64,000 nucleotides of DNA from NCBI RefSeq assembly GCF_025465945.1, contig NZ_JANLNW010000035.1, positions 1 through 64,000 on the forward strand, written 5' to 3'. The notes under the pieces are model-generated. The model had not been told where the DNA came from and did not search any database. It was given only the letters and a program-made list of their open reading frames with translations. The translations under genes were made by a program, and so were the position numbers. The stretch's first letter is position 1; the number at the start of each line of letters is the position of its first letter. Shown here piece by piece: positions 56,459 to 64,000 of this stretch. Origin of the DNA: Pseudomonas sp. 6D_7.1_Bac1. GTDB taxonomy: Bacteria; Pseudomonadota; Gammaproteobacteria; Pseudomonadales; Pseudomonadaceae.

Positions 56459-57826
56459 ATGCAGAAAGAAACCGAAATCAAACTCCGCGTCAGCCGCGAA
56501 ACCCTCGCCGCCCTGCGCGAGCACCCGTTACTGAAAAAACGCAACAAAAGTGGCTGGGAACGCCGTGAATTGATGAACCAGTACTTCGACACGCCAGAGC
56601 GTGACCTGGCCCGCGCCAAGGTTGCCCTGCGCCTGCGCCGCGATGGCGAAGAAGTGATTCAAACCCTCAAGACCCGTGGCCACAGCGTTGCCGGTCTGTC
56701 CGAGCGTCATGAATACGACTGGAACCTGCCCAAAGCCAAGCTCGACGTGAAGAAACTCGACGGCGAATGCTGGCCCGAAGAGCTGGCCGAGCTGGACAAG
56801 AAAACCCTGAAGGCGATTTTCACCACCGACTTCGTACGCGAGCGCGCCGAAATCGCCTGGGGCCGTGGCAAGACCAAAGTGGTCATCGAAGCCGCGCTGG
56901 ACCTGGGCCACGTGATTGCCGGCAAGCAGAAAGAAGAAATCTGCGAGCTGGAACTGGAGCTGCGCGAAGGCGAGCCTGCGGCATTGCTGGAACTGGCCGC
57001 CGAGCTGGCCGCGACCCTCGCACTGATGCCGTGCGACATCAGCAAGGCCGAGCGCGGCTACCGCCTGTTCGACGCCAACAGCTATTCGTTGAGCCTGCCG
57101 GCGCCGGTAGTGACCTTTGAGCTGCCGCTGGACGACGCTTTCGCCGCGCTGAGCTGGCACTTGCTTGGCAGCAGCCAGCGTCTGGCCGAGCAATATCGCT
57201 TCAACGGCCACTGGCGTTTGCTGCAGGACTGGGTCGAAAACCTGGCTGAATTGCGCGCGTTGATCGGCAGCCTCGGTCAAGCCGCTCCGCGTCAATCGAC
57301 TCACGACTTGCGCGTGGCGCTGGACGCCTTGCTGGAAGACTGGCGCCCGCTGGTTCAAGCCGGCCAGGACGACGAAGACGTGCGCAAAGCCGCGCCGGAA
57401 CAGTTCCTCGAAGAACTGGAAGACCCGCGCTGGGGCCTGTTCTCCCTGAACACCTCGCGCTGGTTGCTGGCCCGCACCTGGGCTGCCGATCGCAACGTCC
57501 GCGGTAATCGCCAGGGCGCTGCGCAACTGGGCAACTGGTTGCCGCGTCTGCTGGGTGAAGAAGCTACATCCCTGCAATTGCAGCGTTATCAGCAACAGCC
57601 GGAAGACCTGGCCGAGCAACTGCCGCGTATCGAACGCATCCAGGCCTGGCTGCACCATGCCCGCAACGTGCTGGACATCCCGGAAATGGATCGCCTGTAC
57701 GGTGAATTGAACAAACTCGCGCAACTGGCCAACGAACCGATCACCGACGAAGCGCTGGATGCACGCAAGCAGCAGGCGATCGCGGTGTATCAGAACCGCG
57801 CGTGGAAGATGTTGCTGCGTATGTAA
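56459..57826 (+). CDS. CYTH and CHAD domain protein (inorganic triphosphatase-like)
   Basis: 455 residues. The N-terminal CYTH tunnel domain (1-200) carries ExExK as E4-T-E6-I-K8, with FVRERAEIAWGRGKTKVVIE and ICELELELREGE as further metal/phosphate strands. A CHAD helical domain follows (about 230-450) with conserved histidine HDLRVALDALLEDW. Such proteins hydrolyse inorganic triphosphate and may bind polyphosphate through CHAD. Gene order argA, this gene, argE recalls PA5204-PA5206. Divergent from argE. Confidence 0.9.
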   Translation: MQKETEIKLRVSRETLAALREHPLLKKRNKSGWERRELMNQYFDTPERDLARAKVALRLRRDGEEVIQTLKTRGHSVAGLSERHEYDWNLPKAKLDVKKLDGECWPEELAELDKKTLKAIFTTDFVRERAEIAWGRGKTKVVIEAALDLGHVIAGKQKEEICELELELREGEPAALLELAAELAATLALMPCDISKAERGYRLFDANSYSLSLPAPVVTFELPLDDAFAALSWHLLGSSQRLAEQYRFNGHWRLLQDWVENLAELRALIGSLGQAAPRQSTHDLRVALDALLEDWRPLVQAGQDDEDVRKAAPEQFLEELEDPRWGLFSLNTSRWLLARTWAADRNVRGNRQGAAQLGNWLPRLLGEEATSLQLQRYQQQPEDLAEQLPRIERIQAWLHHARNVLDIPEMDRLYGELNKLAQLANEPITDEALDARKQQAIAVYQNRAWKMLLRM

Positions 57827-57832
57827 CACCGC

Positions 57833-57926
57833 CATCGCGAGCAAGCTCGCTCCCACATATGATCTATGGCGTTCACAAATAGTGTGTTCACAGAAGATCC
57901 AGTGTGGGAGCGAGCCTGCTCGCGAT
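57833..57926. repeat. REPIN after the CYTH/CHAD gene
   Basis: Inverted REP cores (left GAGCAAGCTCGC) with the spacer GTTCACAAATAGTGTGTTC, close to the 14095 copy. Between convergent genes. Confidence 0.93.
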
Positions 57927-57952
57927 GAGGCCCGCACATTCACCGCAAGACT

Positions 57953-58426
57953 CTACCCCCGCAACACCGGCAAACTCGTCGTGGACTTGATTTCCGACAA
58001 AGCCACGATCGAGTTGACCTCCTGAATCCCCGGTACCATCGACAGCTTCTCGAAGAAGAAGCGCTCATAGGCTTCGATGTCCGCCGTGACGATCCGCAGC
58101 AAGAAATCCACCGCGCCCATCAGCACATAACACTCCAGCACCTCCGGAAAACCGCGAATCGCCTCGGTGAATTCGGTGAAGTTCGAACGCCCGTGAGCGT
58201 TGAGTTTGATCTCGGCGAAGATCTGCGTGTTGAGGCCGATTTTCTTGCGATCGAGCAAGGTCACTTGCCCGCGAATAACGCCCTCCTCCTTCATCCGCTG
58301 AATGCGCCGCCAGCACGGCGACTGTGATAACCCGACCTGCTCGGCAATCTGCGCACTGGACAGCGAGGCGTCCTCTTGCAGCAACGCCAGAATTCGTCGG
58401 TCGTACGCGTCAAGTTCGCTATGCAT
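57953..58426 (-). CDS. Lrp/AsnC-family transcriptional regulator
   Basis: 157 residues. N-terminal helix-turn-helix (ILALLQEDASLSSAQIAEQV, then LSQSPCWRRIQRM) and a C-terminal RAM/ACT-like domain with VLECYVLMGAVDFLLRIVTAD. The ATG at 58426 gives MHSELDAYDRRIL; the upstream in-frame ATG lies in an AT-rich promoter-like stretch. Divergent from a small gene with an ACT-like look, a possible target. Confidence 0.9.
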   Translation of the reverse strand: MHSELDAYDRRILALLQEDASLSSAQIAEQVGLSQSPCWRRIQRMKEEGVIRGQVTLLDRKKIGLNTQIFAEIKLNAHGRSNFTEFTEAIRGFPEVLECYVLMGAVDFLLRIVTADIEAYERFFFEKLSMVPGIQEVNSIVALSEIKSTTSLPVLRG

Positions 58427-58551
58427 AGAAAAACCTGTAAATACACAACTTAAGAATTGATCAATTCGAATTAACGCCAATCTACCTCATCATAGATAAG
58501 AAATACCCCGCACCGAATGTAAAAATTTCTCCAATGATTTGGAGACCGACC

Positions 58552-58890
58552 ATGCCCCCGCTCGAAGCCGTCCGCAACACGCCAACCCGCGCCGATGTGT
58601 GGAACGTCAGCAATGCCCACTGCCGCGTGCACTACCAACTGCTGGCCGAGGCCGAACCGGACGTGTTGTGCCGGGCGCTGAACCTGTTTGCGTTACAGTT
58701 TCTGGTCCCGCAGCAGGTCAATGTGCTGCGCCGGGACGACCTGCTGTCGATCGATATCGTCATGGACGGATTGAGCTGGCACCGTGCCCAGGTGATCGCG
58801 GAAAAATTACGTAACCTGATCAGCGTGTGCTCGGTGGAGCTGCAAGCGGCTGATTCGCAATGGGTTCAAGCTGCGCAGGCAACCGGCTGA
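58552..58890 (+). CDS. Small ACT-like protein of unknown function
   Basis: 112 residues, soluble. The sequence alternates strand and helix (CRVHYQLLAEAEPDVLCRAL, then DLLSIDIVMDGLSWHRAQVIAEK), compatible with an ACT-type beta-alpha-beta fold. GGAG precedes the ATG at 58552. It is divergently paired with the Lrp-type regulator. No function can be named. Confidence 0.7.
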   Translation: MPPLEAVRNTPTRADVWNVSNAHCRVHYQLLAEAEPDVLCRALNLFALQFLVPQQVNVLRRDDLLSIDIVMDGLSWHRAQVIAEKLRNLISVCSVELQAADSQWVQAAQATG

Positions 58891-59030
58891 AGCACCCCTG
58901 CAAAACCTCGCAACGATGAATCAGGCGACGGTCGAACGGTCGGCCTTTGTGGGGACTATTCTTGGCATCTGTGGTTAGAGACACCCCGTCTAAACCGCTC
59001 GCTGCAGGATAGTTTCCATAAGGAGCCCGG

Positions 59031-60812
59031 ATGCCCGTTCAACTCGCCACTCAGGATCGCTGGCTGGATCTCAATGACCTGCTACGTGAACTGGTCGCCC
59101 AGGGCTTCATCAGCCAGGACTCGGCCGAGCACGCGCTGACGACCCGCCGCAATGCCAGCAACAGCCAGTTGCACCCGCTGGAATTTCTGGCCAGCCAACA
59201 CCTCGACGACCTCAGCCGCCCCGGCAAACGCCTGGATCTGGAAAGCCTGACCCTGTGGCTCTCGCAGCAGGCCGGTCAGCCTTATTTGCGCATCGACCCG
59301 CTGAAAATAAATGTCGCGCAAATTACCCCGCTGATGTCTTACGCCTTTGCCCAGCGCCACAAGATTCTCGCGGTATCGATCGACCGCGACGCCGTCACCG
59401 TGGCCAGTGCGCAGCCTTATGTGCGGAGCTGGGAAGCAGACCTGACTCACGTTCTACAACTGCCAATCAAACGTGTGGTGGCCAACCCGGCGGACATCCA
59501 GCGCTTCAGTGTGGAGTTCTTCCGCCTGGCCAAATCGGTCAGCGGCGCGACCAACGCCGATCAGCACATGAACACCCTGGGCAACTTTGAACAGCTGCTC
59601 AACCTCGGCGCCAGCGACCAGGAGCCGGACGCCAACGACGCACATATCGTCAACATCGTTGACTGGCTGTTCCAGTACGCCTTCCAGCAGCGCGCCAGTG
59701 ATATCCACATCGAACCGAGGCGCGAGCAAGGCACGGTGCGTTTTCGCATCGACGGTGTGTTGCACAACGTCTATCAATTTCCACCGCAGGTGACCATGGC
59801 GATTGTCAGTCGCCTGAAAAGCCTGGGGCGGATGAACGTCGCGGAAAAACGTAAACCCCAGGACGGCCGGGTCAAGACCAAGACCCCGGACGGCGGTGAA
59901 GTGGAGTTGCGGCTGTCGACGCTACCCACCGCGTTCGGGGAGAAAATGGTCATGCGGATCTTCGACCCGGAAGTGCTGCTCAAGGACTTCGACCAGCTTG
60001 GATTTTGCGCAGAGGACCTGCGCCGCTGGCAGGACATGACCCGCCAGCCCAACGGCATCATTCTGGTCACCGGCCCGACCGGTTCGGGCAAGACCACCAC
60101 GCTCTACACCACACTGAAAAAGCTCGCGACGCCAGAGGTCAACCTCTGCACCATCGAAGACCCGATCGAGATGGTCGAGCCGGCGTTCAATCAGATGCAG
60201 GTCCAGCACAACATCGACCTGACCTTTGCCAGCGGCGTGCGCGCACTGATGCGACAAGACCCGGACATCATCATGATCGGCGAGATCCGCGACCTCGAAA
60301 CCGCCGAAATGGCCATTCAGGCAGCGCTCACCGGGCACCTGGTGCTGTCGACCCTGCACACCAACGACGCGCCAAGCGCCATCAGCCGCTTACTGGAACT
60401 CGGCGTGCCGCATTACCTGATCAAAGCCACCTTGCTGGGGGTCATGGCACAACGTCTGGTCCGCACCCTGTGCCCACATTGCAAGGCGCCGCTGACCCTG
60501 GGCGAAGACGACTGGCAAACCTTGACCCGCCCCTGGCAAGCACCGCTGCCGAGTAACGCCCAGAGTGCCATTGGCTGCCTGGAATGCCGCGACACCGGTT
60601 ATCGCGGACGCGCCGGGGTCTACGAAATCATGCAACTGACTGACAGCATCAAAGCCCTGATCAACCCCGACACCGACCTGCTCGCCGTACGCCGTCAGGC
60701 ATTCAAGGAAGGCATGCGCAGCCTGCGGCTGTCGGGGGCACAAAAAGTGGCGACGGGGCTGACAACTATCGAAGAGGTGCTGCGGGTGACGCCGCAGAGT
60801 GAGCAGAAGTAA
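59031..60812 (+). CDS. GspE/PulE-family secretion ATPase (orphan)
   Basis: 593 residues. An N-terminal MshEN/GspE-N domain (about 10-160) is followed by the secretion ATPase: Walker [11 protein letters not shown] near 347-356, Asp box [23 protein letters not shown], His box [11 protein letters not shown], and a zinc-binding CPHC (about 480) with CLEC (about 515). It normally drives type II secretion or type IV pilus assembly, yet no other secretion gene is nearby. Resembles PA5210 by position. AAGGAG precedes the ATG. Confidence 0.9.
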   Translation: MPVQLATQDRWLDLNDLLRELVAQGFISQDSAEHALTTRRNASNSQLHPLEFLASQHLDDLSRPGKRLDLESLTLWLSQQAGQPYLRIDPLKINVAQITPLMSYAFAQRHKILAVSIDRDAVTVASAQPYVRSWEADLTHVLQLPIKRVVANPADIQRFSVEFFRLAKSVSGATNADQHMNTLGNFEQLLNLGASDQEPDANDAHIVNIVDWLFQYAFQQRASDIHIEPRREQGTVRFRIDGVLHNVYQFPPQVTMAIVSRLKSLGRMNVAEKRKPQDGRVKTKTPDGGEVELRLSTLPTAFGEKMVMRIFDPEVLLKDFDQLGFCAEDLRRWQDMTRQPNGIILVTGPTGSGKTTTLYTTLKKLATPEVNLCTIEDPIEMVEPAFNQMQVQHNIDLTFASGVRALMRQDPDIIMIGEIRDLETAEMAIQAALTGHLVLSTLHTNDAPSAISRLLELGVPHYLIKATLLGVMAQRLVRTLCPHCKAPLTLGEDDWQTLTRPWQAPLPSNAQSAIGCLECRDTGYRGRAGVYEIMQLTDSIKALINPDTDLLAVRRQAFKEGMRSLRLSGAQKVATGLTTIEEVLRVTPQSEQK

Positions 60813-60882
60813 TCGGTGCCCGGCAAGAGTTCACGCCGCTACACTCAAGCCTGCACCTTCATTGACTGAACAGGGATTTTCC

Positions 60883-61803
60883 ATGCAAATCGGTAGCGTA
60901 CTTTTACTTTTCCTCGGCCTTGTCGTCGCCATTCTGTTCATGGGTTTCAAGGTCGTGCCTCAGGGTTACCAGTGGACGGTCGAGCGTTTTGGCCGGTACA
61001 CCGACACCCTCAAGCCTGGCCTGAATATCATCATCCCGGTGATGGACCGCATCGGGCGCAAGATCAACGTGATGGAAAACGTGCTGGATATTCCGCCGCA
61101 GGAGGTCATCACCGCCGACAACGCCACGGTGCAGATCGATGCCGTGTGCTTCTTTCAGGTGGTCAACACGGCTCAGGCGGCTTACGAGGTGAACAACCTT
61201 GAGCACGCCATTCGCAACCTGCTGCAAACCAACATCCGCACGGTGCTGGGCTCGATGGAACTGGACGCGATGCTCAGCCAGCGCGACGCCATCAATGAAA
61301 AACTGCTGCGCACCGTCGATGAAGCCACCGCGCCGTGGGGCATCAAGATTACCCGGATCGAGATCAAGGACATCAGCCCGCCAGCCGACCTGATGGCGGC
61401 AATGTCCGGGCAAATGAAAGCCGAGCGGATCAAACGCGCGCAAATCCTCGAAGCCGAAGGCCTGCGAGCCTCGGCGATTCTCACCGCCGAGGGCAAGAAG
61501 CAGGCGCAGATTCTCGAAGCTGAAGGTAGCCGTCAGGCAGCGTTCCTGGAATCCGAAGCCCGCGAACGCCAGGCCGAAGCGGAGGCCCGTGCAACCAAGG
61601 TCGTGTCCGAGGCAATTGCCAGCGGCAACGTGCAGGCGGTGAACTACTTCGTCGCGCAGAAATACATCGACGCCCTGGGCAAGCTCGCCTCGGCCAACAA
61701 CAGCAAAGTGATCCTGATGCCGCTCGAAGCCAGCCAGGTGATCGGCGCTGTCGGCGGTATCGGCGAGATCGTCAAGGCTACGTTCGATAGCAAGAAGGCT
61801 TGA
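60883..61803 (+). CDS. qmcA: SPFH/Band 7 stomatin-like membrane protein
   Basis: 306 residues. One N-terminal membrane helix (about 4-23), then a Band 7 domain ([20 protein letters not shown] onwards) and a long coiled coil rich in Ala, Glu and Arg ([15 protein letters not shown]). Similar to E. coli QmcA. Forms large oligomers at membrane microdomains with NfeD partners; the nfeD gene follows directly. The ATG at 60883 gives [12 protein letters not shown]. Confidence 0.9.
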   Translation: MQIGSVLLLFLGLVVAILFMGFKVVPQGYQWTVERFGRYTDTLKPGLNIIIPVMDRIGRKINVMENVLDIPPQEVITADNATVQIDAVCFFQVVNTAQAAYEVNNLEHAIRNLLQTNIRTVLGSMELDAMLSQRDAINEKLLRTVDEATAPWGIKITRIEIKDISPPADLMAAMSGQMKAERIKRAQILEAEGLRASAILTAEGKKQAQILEAEGSRQAAFLESEARERQAEAEARATKVVSEAIASGNVQAVNYFVAQKYIDALGKLASANNSKVILMPLEASQVIGAVGGIGEIVKATFDSKKA

Positions 61804-61813
61804 GGCGCGACCT

Positions 61814-62263
61814 ATGTGGGCATTCCTGCAACATTTATCGTTCTGGGACTGGCTGGCGCTGGGTACGATCCTGTTGATTCTCGAGATATTCGGCGCTGGC
61901 GGTTATCTATTGTGGGTCGGCCTCGCCGCGGCGGCGGTGGGCGTGCTGACGTTCCTGATTCCAGGTTTGCTGTGGGAGTTGCAGTTCCTGCTGTTCGGCT
62001 TGCTGTCGATCCTCACCGCCCTGTACTGGTGGCGACGCCAGCGCAGCGCGATGCGGGCCAGCGACCAGCCGAACCTCAACCTGCGCGGGCAGGAACTGAT
62101 CGGCAAGGTCTTTGTGGTGCATCAGGCGATTGTAAATGGCCGCGGCAAAATCAAGGTCGCCGACGGCGTCTGGATGGCCAGGGGACCTGACGCTCCTGCG
62201 GGCTCCAGGGTTCGCGTCACGGGGCTGGACGGGGTGGTTATCCTGGTTGAGCACGCCGATTGA
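61814..62263 (+). CDS. NfeD-family membrane protein
   Basis: 149 residues. Membrane helices fill about 15-75 (GTILLILEIFGAGGYLLWVG and LQFLLFGLLSILTALYW); the C-terminal soluble OB-fold (about 95-149) includes GQELIGKVFVVHQ and SRVRVTGLDGVVILVE. This is the short NfeD1b form, which lacks the protease domain and partners with stomatin-like proteins. Ten bases after qmcA. Confidence 0.9.
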   Translation: MWAFLQHLSFWDWLALGTILLILEIFGAGGYLLWVGLAAAAVGVLTFLIPGLLWELQFLLFGLLSILTALYWWRRQRSAMRASDQPNLNLRGQELIGKVFVVHQAIVNGRGKIKVADGVWMARGPDAPAGSRVRVTGLDGVVILVEHAD

Positions 62264-62330
62264 ACGCTATGGAACTCGTTTGGGGTATTGGCAATCCAAC
62301 CTGCCAGAAATCCCACTGGAGTCACCCGCA

Positions 62331-62657
62331 ATGCGTTTTAAACTTGCTGCCGCTACCCTTGCCTTGCTTTCCCTGTCTGTAGGTTCAGCAATGGCCCATG
62401 ATCATGATGGCATCTTGCGAGAAGTTATTTCCTCAGGTGCGACCACCGCGTCCACCTACCTGACCTCCAGGGATCACAAGCTGGTCGTTGCCGCCCAGGA
62501 CGACGCCAGCAGTTTCGTAGCCAGTGACGGCAATATTCGTGGTCCGTACCTGGAATCTGCAATGCAGAAAGTTCGTGCGGACAACCCAGGTTTGAAGGCT
62601 ACTGACATGGAACTGGCCAACGCGATCCTGGCCAAGAACGCGGTCGCCCCGGAATAA
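62331..62657 (+). CDS. DUF2388 periplasmic protein
   Basis: 108 residues with a 22-residue signal peptide (cut after GSAMA). The mature part has SGATTASTYLTSRDHKLVV, then AAQDDASSFVASDGNIRGP, as in DUF2388. Function unknown; the family is common in pseudomonads. GGAG lies 12 bases before the ATG. Confidence 0.82.
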   Translation: MRFKLAAATLALLSLSVGSAMAHDHDGILREVISSGATTASTYLTSRDHKLVVAAQDDASSFVASDGNIRGPYLESAMQKVRADNPGLKATDMELANAILAKNAVAPE

Positions 62658-62684
62658 TTTTGTTGTTGTAAAAATGCGATCCAT

Positions 62685-62788
62685 TGTGGGAGCGAGCTTG
62701 CTCCGGGCGGCGATCCGACGATGACGGTGTAACAGTCAGCAAAAATGTTGAATGTTATGACCCCATCGCGAGCAGGCTCGCTCCCACA
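62685..62788. repeat. Hybrid REPIN near gcvP
   Basis: The right core is the usual class, but the left half reads GAGCGAGCTTGCTCCGGGCG, a mixture with the second class. The spacer (GTTGAATGTTATGACC) matches the 25846 copy. Lies between convergent genes. Confidence 0.85.
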
Positions 62789-62819
62789 TTTGATTTGCGC
62801 CTCATCAAACCCGTGCATG

Positions 62820-64000
62820 TCAGCGGTATTCATCCACCGGCACGCAGGCACAAAACAGGTTGCGATCCCCGTAAACGTTGTCCACGCGGTTCACCGTCGG
62901 CCAGTATTTATGCAGCCTGGTGTGCGCGTCAGGGGTGACCGCTTGCTCGATGCTGTAGGGCCGATCCCAGACGCCGATAATGTCCGCCAGGGTATGGGGC
63001 GAGCGCTTCAGCGGATTGTCTTCGGGAGACCAGTTGCCATTCTGCACTTCTGAAATTTCCGCACGGATGCTCAGCATCGCGTTGATAAAGCGATCCAGCT
63101 CAGCCTTGGACTCGCTTTCGGTGGGCTCGACCATCAACGTTCCCGGCACTGGGAAAGACATGGTCGGCGCATGGAAGCCGTAATCCATCAGCCGCTTGGC
63201 AACGTCTTCTTCGCTGATGCCGGTCAGTGCCTTGAGCGGCCGCAAGTCGAGGATGCATTCGTGGGCCACCCGCTCGTTGCGCCCGGTGTAGAGCACCGGG
63301 AAGGCACCGGACAAATGCTTCGCCAGGTAGTTGGCCGAGAGAATTGCCACCTCGCTGGCATCGGCCAGTTGCGGCCCCATCATCGCGATATACATCCAGC
63401 TGATCGGCAAAATGCTCGCACTGCCCCAAGGCGCCGCGCTGACCGCACTATTCTGCGGATCAGGTCCCTCGATCGGCACCACCGGGTGATTGGCCACGAA
63501 CGGTGCCAAATGCGCGCGCACACCAATCGGCCCCATCCCCGGCCCGCCTCCGCCATGGGGAATGCAGAAGGTCTTGTGCAGGTTCATGTGCGAAACATCA
63601 GCGCCGATATCCGCCGGGCGAGCAAGCCCGACCTGCGCATTGAGGTTGGCGCCGTCCATGTACACCTGGCCACCGTGACTGTGGATAACTTCGCAGATTT
63701 CGCTGATGCCCTCTTCGTACACCCCATGGGTCGAAGGGTACGTGGCCATCAGGCAGGAAAGCTTGTCGCCGGCAGCGGTCGCCTTGGCTTTCAGGTCATC
63801 GAGGTCGACGTTACCGGCATCGTCGCAGTCGACGATCACCACCCGCATCCCGGCCATCTGCGCCGACGCCGGGTTGGTACCGTGGGCTGACGCGGGAATC
63901 AGACAGATGTCGCGCGCACCTTGCTGACGGCTTTCATGGTATTTGCGGATCGCCAGCAACCCGGCGTATTCACCTTGGGCGCCGGAGTTGGGCTGCATGC
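62820..64000 (-). CDS. gcvP: Glycine dehydrogenase (decarboxylating), P protein, C-terminal part
   Basis: The last 393 residues of a protein that is about 950 long; the 5' part lies beyond the right edge. PLP enzyme of the glycine cleavage system. The PLP lysine is in [19 protein letters not shown], and [18 protein letters not shown] is strongly conserved in P proteins. Ends [13 protein letters not shown]. In PAO1 the gene order also runs from a GspE-like ATPase to gcvP (PA5210-PA5213). Confidence 0.95.
   Translation of the reverse strand, partial: MQPNSGAQGEYAGLLAIRKYHESRQQGARDICLIPASAHGTNPASAQMAGMRVVIVDCDDAGNVDLDDLKAKATAAGDKLSCLMATYPSTHGVYEEGISEICEVIHSHGGQVYMDGANLNAQVGLARPADIGADVSHMNLHKTFCIPHGGGGPGMGPIGVRAHLAPFVANHPVVPIEGPDPQNSAVSAAPWGSASILPISWMYIAMMGPQLADASEVAILSANYLAKHLSGAFPVLYTGRNERVAHECILDLRPLKALTGISEEDVAKRLMDYGFHAPTMSFPVPGTLMVEPTESESKAELDRFINAMLSIRAEISEVQNGNWSPEDNPLKRSPHTLADIIGVWDRPYSIEQAVTPDAHTRLHKYWPTVNRVDNVYGDRNLFCACVPVDEYR

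Overview
The window is 64 kb of Pseudomonas chromosome, most like the P. fluorescens group. The coding style is GC-rich, and the gene blocks read as orthologues of P. aeruginosa PAO1 genes: thyA-lgt-ptsP-rppH, ilvA-rpiA-serA, the spu polyamine operon, ssuEADCBF-lsfA, and argA-CYTH/CHAD-argE followed by an orphan gspE, qmcA-nfeD and gcvP. Synteny statements come from memory of PAO1, not from a search. The intergenic spaces carry many paired REP elements (REPINs) typical of fluorescent pseudomonads. No rRNA, tRNA, prophage, CRISPR array or intact transposase gene was found.

Layout. 1-4.96 kb: an ABC importer for 2-aminoethylphosphonate (binding protein cut by the left edge, fused double permease, ATPase) and a LysR regulator. 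4.97-5.24 kb: a MITE-like element with long terminal inverted repeats and two large hairpins. 5.2-9.2 kb: the cadA/cadR cadmium-zinc efflux pair with its MerR-type operator, and an MFS transporter. 9.3-20.9 kb: PAP2 phosphatase, thyA, lgt, a TauE/SafE permease, an NRDE protein, ptsP, rppH, a HAD phosphatase, ilvA and rpiA. 21-24.6 kb: a fumarylacetoacetase-family gene and a D-2-hydroxyglutarate dehydrogenase-like gene, divergent from serA. 24.6-34.2 kb: small envelope and periplasmic proteins, hydrolases, an HacB-type acylase, and a GlxA regulator divergent from an HD-domain hydrolase.

34.3-45.6 kb: the polyamine locus. SpuDE bind putrescine and spermidine, SpuFGH import them, SpuC transaminates, and SpuB and SpuI are glutamine-synthetase-like gamma-glutamylpolyamine ligases. 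spuA, the class I glutamine amidotransferase-type hydrolase of the locus, has lost its catalytic core through an in-frame internal deletion. A TetR regulator follows. 45.8-51.5 kb: sulfonate-sulfur acquisition (ssuEADCBF) and the one-cysteine peroxiredoxin lsfA. 51.8-57.8 kb: an OprD-family porin, argA, argE and a CYTH/CHAD protein. 58-64 kb: an Lrp-type regulator, a small unknown protein, an orphan GspE-type ATPase, qmcA-nfeD, a DUF2388 protein and the 3' part of gcvP.

The most notable observations are the MITE-like element, whose two hairpins share core boxes but have unrelated arms; two separate in-frame internal deletions (spuA and a FliY-like binding protein); AANAANAA Hfq/Crc-type motifs beside the ribosome binding sites of spuI, spuD and hacB; and eleven REPINs falling into at least two spacer subfamilies.
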